Shown: one piece after another, positions 20,215 through 30,150 of the stretch
Layout: each line of letters begins with the position of its first letter
Position numbering within the stretch: the first letter of the stretch is position 1
NCBI RefSeq assembly: GCF_900059565.1
Contig: NZ_FIZW01000001.1
Location: forward strand, 62,001 to 126,000
Source: Murdochiella massiliensis
GTDB taxonomy: Bacteria > Bacillota > Clostridia > Tissierellales > Peptoniphilaceae
Length of the DNA stretch: 64,000 nucleotides
Reading direction: 5' to 3'
Program-made: the position numbers and the translations under genes
The notes under the pieces: model-generated
What the model was told of the DNA's origin: nothing
The model's input: only the letters and a program-made list of their open reading frames with translations
Databases searched by the model: none

Positions 20215-21081
20215 TCAGGTTGCAGACAAGGAGCGCATTGCCCTTGGCATCACAAAGTTTCGCGGTATAGTAAAGAACCGTGCGTCCATCCGTCGCGGGT
20301 TCTTTTTTATGCGCGCAATGGATGGAACGATGGTACGCTTCGCTCGTACCGGCAAAAGCCAGCGCGCACTGAGAATTTCGAACGTGCCGTCATCGGCTGA
20401 TGCACCTTCTTTTTCGTGGACGATCCTACGGCATAGACCGAGAAGACGCGCCATGGAATGCAATCCCGAGGCGATCAGCTCCACGAAGGGGCCTTCCGCG
20501 GATGCCTTACGATCTACATGAATCGGGCGATCATCAAAGGCCAAACCGAAGGCAATGATTTCTTTCTCCGTAAGTGTAAACGGTGCGGGATACCACGTTT
20601 GTTCGGCTTTCCGTTCCGTTTTGTTTGCCTTAGGAACAGATGTCGATTGGGAATCGGGCACTATCGGTGTGCGGAGCAGCATCTTTCCGGTTATTTCCAT
20701 CTGTAGGAGGGGAAGGTGATCTTTGTCCACGACGTCAAGCAAAAAGGATACGCTTCCGGCATCGCCGCCGGAGAAGACGCGCTTACGGGAAATGGTGATG
20801 GTGCCGATCAGCGTTTCGCCGACGGAAACCTTTCGATACCAGCGGGCAAAATCGATGCTCATACCGGCCACCATTCCGCCGGCGTCTGTTTTCGTATCCA
20901 CCCATTTTCCCCAGACGGCGGTTGCCACGTGCCAGGGAGAAAGGCCGGGAAACAGTGTGCCGCCTTCAAACTGTGTGGAAAACGCCTGACGATCTTGTTC
21001 GTCAAGGCGTATCGGTGCGATCGGAAATGTCTCGCCGACGGCAAAGTCGTCAAAATAGCGCATTCGCTTTATCGTAGACAT
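20215..21081 (-). CDS. Hotdog-fold (MaoC-like) double-domain protein
   Basis: Likely acyl-CoA or acyl-ACP hydratase-like protein; substrate unknown. ATG 21081 (288 aa, MSTIKRMRYFDDFAVGE) has AAAGGA upstream; the longer frame to 21144 lacks one. The N-terminal half shows the MaoC layout: FAVGETF, then the FPGLSPWHVA helix where the catalytic Asp/His pair normally lies, and the VGETLIGTITISRKR strand. The second half repeats it (FTLTEKEIIAFGLAFDDRPIH). FDDRPIHVD resembles the DxxPIHxD motif of hydratases. The C-terminal 40 residues are basic. The assignment rests on motifs only. Confidence 0.65.
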   Translation of the reverse strand: MSTIKRMRYFDDFAVGETFPIAPIRLDEQDRQAFSTQFEGGTLFPGLSPWHVATAVWGKWVDTKTDAGGMVAGMSIDFARWYRKVSVGETLIGTITISRKRVFSGGDAGSVSFLLDVVDKDHLPLLQMEITGKMLLRTPIVPDSQSTSVPKANKTERKAEQTWYPAPFTLTEKEIIAFGLAFDDRPIHVDRKASAEGPFVELIASGLHSMARLLGLCRRIVHEKEGASADDGTFEILSARWLLPVRAKRTIVPSIARIKKNPRRMDARFFTIPRNFVMPRAMRSLSAT

Positions 21082-21173
21082 AGGGGATCCTTTCTTTAGC
21101 AGAGATACCGTTTTGCTTCCGCTTATCGAACATAACATCAGCACATCCGTTTCAAAGCGGCGGTAAAATTCGA

Positions 21174-21179
21174 TATAAT
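21174..21179 (+). promoter_or_regulatory. -10 box upstream of guaA
   Basis: TATAAT with TTCAAA 17 bases upstream (21151-21156). The 110-base leader holds a small hairpin (21206-21223) and a CTACCCGC/GCGGGTGTAG inverted repeat near 21256-21273. I could not match it to a known purine riboswitch. Confidence 0.5.
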
Positions 21180-21289
21180 GAATTTATCAAGCCGCCCTTT
21201 CACGTCGAAAACCTTCGTTTTCGGCATGCTAAGGCCTTGCGACTGCTTACTTATCTACCCGCGCGGGTGTAGTGCAAACAGGAGGAATT

Positions 21290-22840
21290 ATGCTTCAAAC
21301 AGAAACGCTTCGTCAGGAAAAGATCCTGATTTTGGATTTCGGCGGACAATATAAACAGCTCATCGGTCGTCGGGTGCGGGAAGAACACGTCTATTGTGAG
21401 ATCAAGCCCTGTACGACACCGCTTTCCGTTATTCAGGAAGGGCACTATTCCGGCCTGATTCTTACCGGTGGCCCGGACTCGGTCTATGATCCGAACTCTT
21501 TGCAGGCGGATGAGGGCATCCTGTCGCTGGGCATTCCTGTTCTCGGCATCTGCTACGGTGCGCAGTGGATTGCCTATCATACAGAGGGTAAGGTGGAGAA
21601 GGCCGGTGTTCCGGAATACGGCAAAACAGAGACGACGTTTGATCTCTCCTCGCCTCTTTTTCTGGAAATGCCGGAAACTTCCGTTGTCTGGATGAGCCAT
21701 GGTGATCAGATTCATGCTTTGGGCGAAGGCTTTTCCGCCATCGCACATTCCGCGAATTGTCCGGTGGCGGCCTTTGGCGATGACCATCGCCGTCTTTACG
21801 GCATGCAATTTCATCCCGAAGTGGAGCATACGGTCTTCGGAAAGCAATTGCTTCACAATTTTCTCTATGGCATCTGCGGTGTGACGGGACAGTGGAAAAT
21901 GTCGACATTCGCTTCGCAGACCATTTCACATTTGCAAGAAACGTTGGCAGGAAAAAAAGCGCTTTGCGCCTTTTCCGGCGGCGTGGACTCGTCGGTGGCG
22001 GCGCTTCTCGTTCATAAAGCGATCGGCAAGAATCTGACCTGTGTTTTCGTGGATCACGGCCTTTTGCGCAAGGATGAGGCGGATACGGTTGAGCGCGTAT
22101 TTAAGGAAGAATTCGGACTCAATCTGATTCGCGTAGACGCTTCAGAACGCTTTTTGCACTTGCTGGACGGGGTCACCGATCCGGAAAAGAAGCGCAAAAT
22201 TATCGGCGAGCAGTTTATTCGCGTATTTGAAGAAGAGGCGGCCAAGATCGGCGAGGTGGATGTCCTTGTTCAGGGCACGATTTACCCGGACGTCATCGAA
22301 TCCGGCGTAGGCGGCGCGGTGATTAAGTCACACCATAATGTTGGCGGCCTGCCGAAAAATGTCCGTTTTCAGGAGCTTGTAGAACCCTTGCGTGATCTCT
22401 TCAAGGATGAAGTGCGCGCTGTCGGCACCGAGCTTGGCATTGCTGAGGATCTCGTCTGGCGTCAGCCGTTCCCGGGCCCCGGTCTTGCCGTGCGCATTCT
22501 GGGCAACATCACCCGCGAACGCATTCGCATCGTCCAGGATGCCGATGCCATCTGGCGCGAAGAAATCAAGAACGCCGGTCTCCATCGCACCATCGGCCAA
22601 TACTTTGCCGTTCTCACCGACATTGCCACCGTCGGCGTCATGGGCGATCATCGCACCTATGACTGCGTCCTCGGTCTACGCGCCGTCACTACCAACGACT
22701 TCATGACCGCTGAGTGGGCGCGCATCCCTTATGACGTCCTTGACCGCGCATCCAACCGCATCGTGAACGAAGTCGACGGCGTCAGCCGTGTCGTCTATGA
22801 CATCACCGGCAAGCCCCCGGCGACGATTGAGTGGGAATAA
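21290..22840 (+). CDS. guaA: GMP synthase (glutamine-hydrolysing)
   Basis: Converts XMP to GMP. ATG 21290 (516 aa) has AGGAGG directly upstream; GTG 21272 is discarded. The glutamine amidotransferase domain has the nucleophile Cys in [11 protein letters not shown] (Met is more usual than Ala after YG) and the His/Glu pair in [10 protein letters not shown]. The ATP-pyrophosphatase P-loop is [12 protein letters not shown]. The C-terminal dimerisation domain ends KPPATIEWE. The last codons form the left boundary of the AT-rich defence island, and IEWE-stop is encoded again at 24797-24811. Confidence 0.97.
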   Translation: MLQTETLRQEKILILDFGGQYKQLIGRRVREEHVYCEIKPCTTPLSVIQEGHYSGLILTGGPDSVYDPNSLQADEGILSLGIPVLGICYGAQWIAYHTEGKVEKAGVPEYGKTETTFDLSSPLFLEMPETSVVWMSHGDQIHALGEGFSAIAHSANCPVAAFGDDHRRLYGMQFHPEVEHTVFGKQLLHNFLYGICGVTGQWKMSTFASQTISHLQETLAGKKALCAFSGGVDSSVAALLVHKAIGKNLTCVFVDHGLLRKDEADTVERVFKEEFGLNLIRVDASERFLHLLDGVTDPEKKRKIIGEQFIRVFEEEAAKIGEVDVLVQGTIYPDVIESGVGGAVIKSHHNVGGLPKNVRFQELVEPLRDLFKDEVRAVGTELGIAEDLVWRQPFPGPGLAVRILGNITRERIRIVQDADAIWREEIKNAGLHRTIGQYFAVLTDIATVGVMGDHRTYDCVLGLRAVTTNDFMTAEWARIPYDVLDRASNRIVNEVDGVSRVVYDITGKPPATIEWE

Positions 22841-22841
22841 T
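22829..22841 (+). other. Putative integration site, left copy (guaA 3' end)
   Basis: The last bases of guaA, coding for EWE-stop, match 24799-24811 (GARTGGGAATAAT, one difference). Base composition changes from host-like to AT-rich at exactly this point. The guaA 3' end is a known target for tyrosine-recombinase islands. No integrase gene remains in the window. Confidence 0.6.
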
Positions 22842-23123
22842 AATCCTTTCGATTACAGCCTCTTTGTCAGCACATACCTAGATAAAAATGTGATTTCAGA
22901 TTTTAGGTATAGAAAGATAATCCCATATACCAGAGATAAAGAAACTATTACAGGTATGAAGATTATTTCAATGGATACAGATTCTCTCAAGAAGATAATT
23001 GAAAATAAGGTCAAGTATAAGTATCTGTATGAAGTATTTGATAAATATCATGAAATACCATTAGAAACGGTAGATTGGCATGATGGAATGATAAGAGAGG
23101 CTACTGGGGAGTATAAGGCATAG
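22841..23123 (+). pseudogene. 3' fragment of an unrecognised gene at the island edge
   Basis: From the guaA stop an AT-rich frame runs about 93 codons without a usable start (PFDYSLFVSTYLDKNV..., ending HDGMIREATGEYKA). Codon use is unlike guaA. It looks like the tail of a longer protein cut at the island boundary. I recognise no domain. The SEFIR gene follows within 60 bases. Confidence 0.5.
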
Positions 23124-23184
23124 TGATTATAAGATAGTGATAAAGAATACTTATTTTGAAAGGAATACATGGGAATTGATACAG

Positions 23185-24609
23185 ATGAAGAATAGAATTG
23201 AACATCCTAAGATTTTTATTTCATATGCTTGGGGGTCACAAGAACATGATGAGAAGGTTATTGCTTTAGCTGCAAATCTTAAAGGAGATGGTGTAGATGT
23301 CATTTTTGATAAATGGCAGCTAAAAGAAGGCAATGATACCTTTAAATTCATGGAAAAAAGTGTTTTAGATGAGAGTGTTACCAATGTACTGATTCTTATA
23401 GACCCTATTTATGCAAAAAAAGCAAATGAAAGAGCCGGTGGCGTAGGTACAGAAACACAGATTATATCATCGGAAGTATACAACAAGGTAGAACAGAGAA
23501 AATTTATACCGATTGTATTCGAGAGAGATGATGAAGGCAACGTGTGTAAGCCACAGTACTTAAAGGGGCTTTTGCACTTCGATTTATCGTTGCCAGATAC
23601 TTATGATACTGAGTATCAGAGAATGGTGCGTACATTATATGGGATAGACACATATAATGAGCCAGAATTAGGAAAACCGCCAGTTTGGTTAGAGGAGATA
23701 CCTAAAGTGTCACATAAGTCCAGAGTGACAAGCGATTTTTTTCGAGGATCGGCAAGTGAAACATTAAAGAAAAATAAGTTTGCTGAGAATCTGGAAGAAC
23801 TTAAAAAACAGATTTTGGAATATGATTATACTAAAAAAGATGTTATTACATGCTATCTTGAGCTAATGCCCTTCAGAGACGAATTTCTTATTCTCGTTAA
23901 AAGTTCTGAATATGTTCAAGAGGGGTTTAAACATATAGCGAAATTCCTAGAAGAATTAATGTATGAAATACGAAGACAGCAAATAAATTATGCCAACTTG
24001 AAAGTGACGTTTGTGCATGAGTGTTTCATATATTCGGTAGCGTATTATCTTAAAAAGAATGCAAATGAAGCTTTGAGATATCTTCTGAATAAAACATATT
24101 TTGCAGGCACCTCACATTTTAATCAGGAAGCTGATAGTTATAATTGCTTTTATTGCTATAACGATGTTTTGGATAACGCAGTATGTAAAAGAGATGATAA
24201 GAATTATTATTGTGGAACTGCAGCACTATGGATTGAAAATATTAATGTAGAAATATGCAATAAAGATGAGTTTGTTTCGGGAGATTTGCTTTGTCACAGT
24301 GCGTCACTTTTGATTTCAAATTATGATAAAGACTGGGCATGGTTTCCCTTAACATATGTTTATAATACCGATGAGTATAGGGGACTATTTGCAACTTATT
24401 CAAAAAGGTTGGTGTCAAAGGAATATTTGGGAAACATGTTGTTCATTCTTGATTTTGAATCAATTGATGCGTTTAAGAAACAATATATGAGCGTGGAGGA
24501 AAAGTTCCATAATGGAGACTTGAAGGAGTATCGTTATAATAGTTGTTTTGAAACGGCAAAAAATTTCTGGAATTATATGAAGACCGAAGAGTTGGGAACA
24601 AGAAATTAG
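23185..24609 (+). CDS. SEFIR-domain protein, probable defence effector
   Basis: The N-terminal ~150 residues form a SEFIR (TIR-like) domain: PKIFISYAWGSQEHDEKV, then DGVDVIFDKWQLKEGNDTF, an NVLILIDPIYAKKANER strand-helix and GGVGTETQIISSEVY. In bacteria such domains occur in NADase-type or signalling components of antiphage systems. The remaining ~320 residues are Tyr/Lys/Asn-rich with Cys pairs (CFYCYND) and match no family I know; they may sense infection. The start is uncertain: ATG 23185 fits the domain edge, and the frame is open back to GTG 23137. Low GC, flanked by copies of the guaA terminal codons, and alone in that segment. Confidence 0.75.
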   Translation: MKNRIEHPKIFISYAWGSQEHDEKVIALAANLKGDGVDVIFDKWQLKEGNDTFKFMEKSVLDESVTNVLILIDPIYAKKANERAGGVGTETQIISSEVYNKVEQRKFIPIVFERDDEGNVCKPQYLKGLLHFDLSLPDTYDTEYQRMVRTLYGIDTYNEPELGKPPVWLEEIPKVSHKSRVTSDFFRGSASETLKKNKFAENLEELKKQILEYDYTKKDVITCYLELMPFRDEFLILVKSSEYVQEGFKHIAKFLEELMYEIRRQQINYANLKVTFVHECFIYSVAYYLKKNANEALRYLLNKTYFAGTSHFNQEADSYNCFYCYNDVLDNAVCKRDDKNYYCGTAALWIENINVEICNKDEFVSGDLLCHSASLLISNYDKDWAWFPLTYVYNTDEYRGLFATYSKRLVSKEYLGNMLFILDFESIDAFKKQYMSVEEKFHNGDLKEYRYNSCFETAKNFWNYMKTEELGTRN

Positions 24610-24798
24610 CCTTACTGTGTATAGTATATAGATAATACTAAACAAGACAGGTTATTGGGGTGTTAAGTAATAGTTTTGTGCTTGCAATATGCTTGCAAAA
24701 AATAATATAAACAGAAATAAAATAGATAATAAGGCTAGATTTGATAATAAAAGCATTGATTTTATGCCATTTATACAAAACGATATCAATGGACATAT

Positions 24799-24811
24799 CG
24801 AATGGGAATAA
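24799..24811 (+). other. Putative integration site, right copy of guaA terminal codons
   Basis: ATC GAA TGG GAA TAA encodes IEWE-stop, the same end as guaA (ATT GAG TGG GAA TAA), with two synonymous changes. It lies in non-coding AT-rich DNA. This is what an attachment site carried in from another species' guaA would look like. Confidence 0.5.
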
Positions 24812-24952
24812 TCGTAAAATCTGTAAACCAGCATAAACACTGGGTTTGTGGCTTACAAAGTCCCGATTTGATAGCAAAATGATAGTAGAGTGCAAAACGT
24901 TTTTATTGTGTGTTTCAAGTGGTTTGCGAGTACAATTATCTTAATAAATTCT

Positions 24953-24995
24953 AAAAAGGCATTACTGACTTATGCAGTCGGTAATGCCTTTTTTG
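24953..24995. terminator. Long hairpin terminator
   Basis: AAAAAGGCATTAC-TGACT pairs with AGTCG-GTAATGCCTTTTT (about 18 bp), with A and T runs on either side. It can serve both the DNA to its left and the minus-strand XRE/HEPN-like pair. Confidence 0.85.
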
Positions 24996-24999
24996 TCGT

Positions 25000-25683
25000 C
25001 TATAAATTGACCTTAAGAAAATTAAAGGTGTCGGGTCTATCAGTAATATTACGAGAAGTCAAAATATCAAAAAGGATTTTCCCCATCTCTTTTTTTACGA
25101 AGTAATCAAATGCATTATAATCGTGGTCAGTATTCCCCTCGGATTTTTGTAAATGAATTCTATTTCGCAAATCCTTTAATCTTCTTAATGCAGGATATAT
25201 AAGATGGTTAACGGATAGTGCCTCGTGATGTCTATCTAAAATTTTAATCAATTCGTCCAAATTCATTTGAACACTATATGGTTCTACTTTTTTTAGAATC
25301 TCAGTTTTTATAACAAAATTCTGACCCGAAAAATTCGTTTCGTTAGATTGAGTTGTACCTAAACTTTCTAAATCCAATGTTTTCCACCAACCATTTGATT
25401 TGATAATGTTTGTAAAAAGACCTTCTAATATAGACATTCCTGTAATTACATAGCTTTTTATAACCATTGTATATAGAACATTTGATAACTGTAATTCGAC
25501 AAGTTCTTTCTCCAAAAACTCTATGTATTGTAAATTGTATGCTAAATTGCTGCGTAATGCCTGTGCATTTTCCATACGCATATTGATTTTTAAAGAACAT
25601 TTATATGTAGCAATAGAGTTTGGATACCACCTTTCATTGGCAAAACTTGATTCTAACAATGTTTCAAAAGAAAGTTCACTCAT
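25000..25683 (-). CDS. HEPN-like protein, putative toxin or nuclease
   Basis: A 227-residue, mainly alpha-helical protein. A long helix (SYVITGMSILEGLFTNII) and a late RRLKDLRNRIHLQ segment resemble the HEPN fold, whose Arg-x-His motif cuts RNA. The Arg-to-His spacing is slightly shorter than canonical, so this is a structural guess. Its ATG overlaps the stop of the XRE regulator by one base (TAATG), so the two are coupled as in regulator-toxin pairs. AT-rich and inside the island. It could also be an unrelated helical protein. Confidence 0.5.
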   Translation of the reverse strand: MSELSFETLLESSFANERWYPNSIATYKCSLKINMRMENAQALRSNLAYNLQYIEFLEKELVELQLSNVLYTMVIKSYVITGMSILEGLFTNIIKSNGWWKTLDLESLGTTQSNETNFSGQNFVIKTEILKKVEPYSVQMNLDELIKILDRHHEALSVNHLIYPALRRLKDLRNRIHLQKSEGNTDHDYNAFDYFVKKEMGKILFDILTSRNITDRPDTFNFLKVNL

Positions 25684-26156
25684 TATCTGTTCTCCATATT
25701 AGAATTTACAATTATCCTCTTAGGATAATTATATCTCCAACTATCGTATTCTTCTTTGGTAATTTCTCCGTTTTTGAGCTTTTCCGCTTGCTTTTGCCAA
25801 GCAGAGAACATTTCAAACATAATTATGTAATTTGTACCCATCCCCTTATCAAGACGAATACATACTTCATCGGAAAGTTTATCAATTCTTATGCCGTATA
25901 AATCTTCCAATGTAAAGAGCGTATGCATTAAGCCATTATAGCTGTCAATATCGGGAACAGTAAGAGCTTGCACTGATATACCGAACACTTCCGCAAGATT
26001 GTTGGTTAAATCAGCTTTTGGGGTTCTTGAACCCGATTCATACTGCGCCATACGAACATCGGCAGTTTTTTCGGGAAAGCCGACCTGCATACCGAGATAT
26101 TTTTGAGTCATACCTCTTAAATTTCTAAAAAAGCGTATTCTTTCACCAATAGCCAT
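25683..26156 (-). CDS. XRE-family helix-turn-helix regulator
   Basis: 157 aa. Residues 4-66 form the helix-turn-helix domain (GERIRFFRNLRGMTQKYLGM, YESGSRTPKADL). The C-terminal half is a non-DNA-binding region. It is translationally coupled to the HEPN-like gene, which suggests it represses its own operon and may be the antidote. A ribosome site (AAAGGAG) lies 7-8 bases upstream of the start. The promoter should lie in 26157-26220. Confidence 0.85.
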   Translation of the reverse strand: MAIGERIRFFRNLRGMTQKYLGMQVGFPEKTADVRMAQYESGSRTPKADLTNNLAEVFGISVQALTVPDIDSYNGLMHTLFTLEDLYGIRIDKLSDEVCIRLDKGMGTNYIIMFEMFSAWQKQAEKLKNGEITKEEYDSWRYNYPKRIIVNSNMENR

Positions 26157-26226
26157 AGTTGTAAGCTCCTTTCCGCTTATTACAATGATAGTATAAGAAT
26201 CTTATGCAGAAACCGGCGGATTCACC

Positions 26227-28413
26227 TCACTTTAAAATATCACTCAACAGCTTCCAACTGTCGCTGTTAATATCCTCGGAATAGGTATCCATACAGATAC
26301 ACAATTCCTCGCTCTTGTCGTCATAGCGAACGATTCCGCCTCGTAAATTGTAACGGGAGAGATAATCTTTCAGCACCTCAAATTTCTTCGGCGTGAAAAT
26401 ATCAATATCTTGGCTGTTACCCGAACGGTCAAATCCGCCTTTTGTTTCGATAATCCATGTTTCTCCATTTACACCGATAATGTAATCGGGATAGAAATTC
26501 TTTTGCTTTTCGGAGTTATCTGCATACACGATAGAAAGGTATTCGTTGCCTTTGTCCCCGTTTTTATAAACCCAATCTACGCTGTCTGCCTTTTCACAGA
26601 ATATTTCAAACTTACGCTCCGAAGAAGAACGAATCTCGGCAGAAGAAAGGTATCCCTGATATACATTTTTCTTCATTTCAAGCTGTGTTTTTGCGGTGCC
26701 GTCGTAAGTAAATATACAACTCTGCGGGATACGGAAGGGTACTTTTGACACCGTTTTTATATCCAAAGTAAACTGTGCAAGTTCGGCTGCCATCGCTTCA
26801 CGAACAGTATGTTTAAGCAATCCAGCATTGTTGATTACAAAGGTGTAAACCTGCCTCGGCTCAAGAGCGAGGATTTTTCTCGAATAGGTAAAATTCTTGT
26901 CAAACAGCTTGCGGATAATGGTATTCATATAGCTGTATTCCATACCGATTTCCAAGCCGAGTTTACCGATTCTATTATGGTATAGATGACCGTGTTCGTG
27001 CGTGTTCAGCTTTTCCGTAAGCACAACGGTATTCATATCGTTCGACTTAAAATCAAGTGTAGCGGTTTCGCCCGAATAGGTATGGCATAAAATGGCGTCA
27101 TTGAATACAAAGCCCGCCGTTTGCAAGCGTGTTGTATTCTCAGCTTTATTTCCACCCGTTTTATATTCCTGCTCAAAGTATTGAGCAACGGCAAGTAAAG
27201 CTGTTTTCGGATTTCTTGTTTTCGTTACCATAGTACGCTGTTCGCTTGTGAGTGTAATATCCTTGTATTCTTTTTTAAGGAAAAGCGTCTGTGCTTCCAA
27301 AGCACCTTTACCCAAACTCATCTTTACGCCTGCGGTGAATTTTTCGTCGAATGTGTAAAGATAACAACTGTCAAGTAAATCGCTGTCGTAATGTTTTGCT
27401 TCGGGCATACGGCGAATACGCCCGATAGTCTGAATTTCAAAGGTTTCGTCCATATTGTCACGCAGTTTTACGAGAATATGCGCTCTCGGACAATCCCAAC
27501 CCGTAGCAACGGCTTGTTTTATAATAACGGCAACGGATTTTGCATTCGGCTCATCGATACCCTCAAGATTTTCGTGCATATCAGAAAGCCATACTGCCAA
27601 CTGCTGATTTTCATAGGCTACGCCTTGCTTTTCAAAATAACGCTCTACATCATCCTGCAATTTTTCCGATTTGTTCGGTATCTGCACAACAATCAACGGG
27701 TTAATATCTTTACCTGCCGAAAGAAAAGCGGAGCGTAATTTACGCTGTTTATCGTATGCCTTTTCAAGTAGATATTCCGTTTGGCTTTCGGTTTCAATAA
27801 CCTGCGGAAAATCCTCGTTGATGATGAGCATTTTCTTGATGAGTCCCTCGGCGATAACATCTTCTTCGGGTATTTCTATAATTTCTGCATTCTTAATGCC
27901 CTTCGGCGTAGCGGAACAACGGATAATTTTATCCGTATGGAAATACTGAATTATCTCATCCGCCTTAACCGTATTATTTTGATGACTTTCATCAACGATA
28001 ACAACAAAATGCAGACCGTCATTCAAAGCGTGATCGATATGCTCGATGAAATTGGTGCGTTCGCCGTCTTTGAGAGCGTTATTGCCTTTCTTCGTCAGCT
28101 TCTCCCAGTTGATAAAACAACTGTCGTTTTCTTCAAAACCGCCCGTCATAACATCGGAGAGCAACTTTGTCTGTGCAGCGTGGATATACTTATCCATTTT
28201 CGCCTTGCTTTGTTCTTCAAGACTGCCTTTACCGGGGGTAAGCCAAACAAAAACAGTTTTCGGAACGCTCTGTATGTATTGGTGCATAAAATAAGTGAGA
28301 ATGATGGTTTTCCCGCTGCCCGTAGGACTTTTTAAGATGATATCTCTTGCAGGAGAGTCCATCGCTTCAAACAAATCTTTTACCGCTTTAAGCTGAAATT
28401 CTTTTAACTCCAT
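26227..28413 (-). CDS. res: Type III restriction-modification system, Res subunit
   Basis: ATP-dependent helicase/endonuclease of a type III system; 728 aa, on the short side for Res proteins. Walker A is KSPTGSGKTIILT, motif II is VDESH, motif V is ATGWDCPRAH, and motif VI is QTIGRIRRMPE. The C-terminal nuclease of PD-(D/E)xK type is visible as YPDYIIG and WIIETKGG. It needs the Mod subunit for DNA recognition; mod lies 2 bases upstream and carries an in-frame stop. AT-rich, island-borne. Confidence 0.92.
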   Translation of the reverse strand: MELKEFQLKAVKDLFEAMDSPARDIILKSPTGSGKTIILTYFMHQYIQSVPKTVFVWLTPGKGSLEEQSKAKMDKYIHAAQTKLLSDVMTGGFEENDSCFINWEKLTKKGNNALKDGERTNFIEHIDHALNDGLHFVVIVDESHQNNTVKADEIIQYFHTDKIIRCSATPKGIKNAEIIEIPEEDVIAEGLIKKMLIINEDFPQVIETESQTEYLLEKAYDKQRKLRSAFLSAGKDINPLIVVQIPNKSEKLQDDVERYFEKQGVAYENQQLAVWLSDMHENLEGIDEPNAKSVAVIIKQAVATGWDCPRAHILVKLRDNMDETFEIQTIGRIRRMPEAKHYDSDLLDSCYLYTFDEKFTAGVKMSLGKGALEAQTLFLKKEYKDITLTSEQRTMVTKTRNPKTALLAVAQYFEQEYKTGGNKAENTTRLQTAGFVFNDAILCHTYSGETATLDFKSNDMNTVVLTEKLNTHEHGHLYHNRIGKLGLEIGMEYSYMNTIIRKLFDKNFTYSRKILALEPRQVYTFVINNAGLLKHTVREAMAAELAQFTLDIKTVSKVPFRIPQSCIFTYDGTAKTQLEMKKNVYQGYLSSAEIRSSSERKFEIFCEKADSVDWVYKNGDKGNEYLSIVYADNSEKQKNFYPDYIIGVNGETWIIETKGGFDRSGNSQDIDIFTPKKFEVLKDYLSRYNLRGGIVRYDDKSEELCICMDTYSEDINSDSWKLLSDILK

Positions 28414-28415
28414 TT

Positions 28416-30104
28416 TTAACCCTCCTGTAAAGCACGGTAGTAGTAATCGGGAATTATGCTGATTTCAACGCCGTTACCCTTTAGCGCCTTTTCCTGTACT
28501 TCGTCGGGGAGTAAATCGTGTCCCATATAGAGTTTACGGCATTTTGCCAGCTTATCCGTATCTGCGGTAAACGCTTCAAGTTCTTCGTCGGTCAAAACAA
28601 TAGCAATTTCAGCATTGCCTGTAAAATTCAATCCGTTTTCAAGCTCAACCAACTCACGAATATGAGCAAGCAACTCGTCGGCGTATTCGTAGTACATACG
28701 ATCGGAGATGGGAATATAGTCAACTTTATAATATTTAAGGCTTGCTGCGTAGTTTTCCTTATCAATAACACGCTTGATACGCTCATAGGTCACATCACGG
28801 CAGATATTATTTTCGTTATTGGTGCAAAGAATAAATTTGCGGTTTCCGCCGTCCTCTGCATTCAACTTCATAACAGCGTGTCCCGTTGTACCACTACCTG
28901 CAAAGAAATCAAGGATAGTTGTTTCTTCAGTTGAGCCTATTTTAACAATACGATTTATCAATTCAAGGGGTTTAGGGAAGTCGAATTTGCCTTTTCCTAA
29001 AATAGATTGTATTTCTTTCGTTCCTTTTTATGAAATAAAATCCTTTCCGTCCCAAATTGTTTTGGCGGTTTGAGTTAGTTTTCGCTCTTTTTGAAATATT
29101 CGTATTTCACCATCTTTGCCTCGATATGATGTTAACTCATCAATACGAGTAGTGGCAGTATCTACACCCCATCGCCAAACACTTTCTAACCCTTCTATTG
29201 CACTTGCCCAAACTTCTATAAAATCATCGTTTTTTTGAGTAGATACTTTACATAATCCGTTTTTATCAGGATTATTTATATCAACATAAAATGGATATCT
29301 CAAATTAGGTCGATTAGTTGAATTGAATGCACGAACATTACGATTACGTAGTCCCTTTAAGTTAAAGCCACCATTTTCGTCAAAATATTGATATTTTGCA
29401 CCCTCAACTTCAATCTCATTAAGTTGAATTAGATTTATGTTGTTTGCATAGGCAAGAATATATTCGTGTGTTTTTGCAAATGCACCATATCTTCTTCCTT
29501 CGGGTTTCACAATTACAGCAATAGTTGATATATAGTTATCTGCACCGAACACTTCGTCACATATAAATTTTAATGAATACAACTCATTGTCATCAATAGA
29601 AATAAAAACAACTCCACTTTCTGATAAAAGTTTTTTTGCTATTCTCAGACGATTACAAATAAGTGACGACCATTTTGAATGTTGAAATGTATCATTTTTA
29701 TCTATTTGAGTATCTGAGTATACAAAACCCTCACTCAAAGTATTATACGGCGGATCAATATAAATCAGGTCAATTTTATTCTTATGAGTTTTTTCAAGTA
29801 ATTTAAGAGAAGCCAGATTATCCCCTTCAATGAGAAAATTCATATTGCCGCCGTTATCGATGAAAAGGTCTTTTTCTTCGGATAATACGGGCGTATGCGT
29901 TGCAAGCACCTCGTCAATTTCCTCTCGGTGCTCCTCGAAAACAAGCCCGTATTTTTTGCCGTTCACATCTTTCTCAAGTTCGGAAAGATAGGCCAGCAGG
30001 TTGCCCGTGTTTTCATCCTGTGGGGCGGACGATATATATTTGCGTATTTCCCCGATTTTTGCAATCAGGTCGTCACGCTTTTGTTTTGAGATATTCGTAC
30101 TCAT
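28416..30104 (-). pseudogene. mod: Type III restriction-modification Mod methyltransferase, broken by one in-frame stop
   Basis: N6-adenine DNA methyltransferase and specificity subunit. Start ATG 30104 has GGGAG upstream. The N-terminal part holds motif IV (LIYIDPPYN); the C-terminal part holds motif I (DFFAGSGTTGHAV), the beta-class order expected for Mod. A single TAA at about 29028-29030, after KDFIS, stops the first 358 residues. The frame continues without a shift through KGTKEIQSILGKGKFD into the second part, which has its own ATG at 28961. The likely original codon is a Tyr (TAT/TAC). Without read-through neither half has both motifs. Confidence 0.88.
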
Positions 30105-30150
30105 AGTTGCTCCCATCTTAATATCAATATATCTTTTCAATTATAAATAA

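Larger units (their letters stand above)
24610..24999. other. AT-rich non-coding stretch
   Basis: No credible gene. It contains the second copy of the guaA terminal codons (24797-24811) and ends in a strong hairpin terminator. Confidence 0.6.

Noticed and set aside
21181-21289. Purine riboswitch before guaA
   Set aside because: The conserved three-way-junction core could not be found; only small hairpins are present.
22841-24811. Complete mobile element with its own integrase
   Set aside because: The segment has end repeats but no recombinase or transfer gene, so it can only be called a remnant or a passenger.
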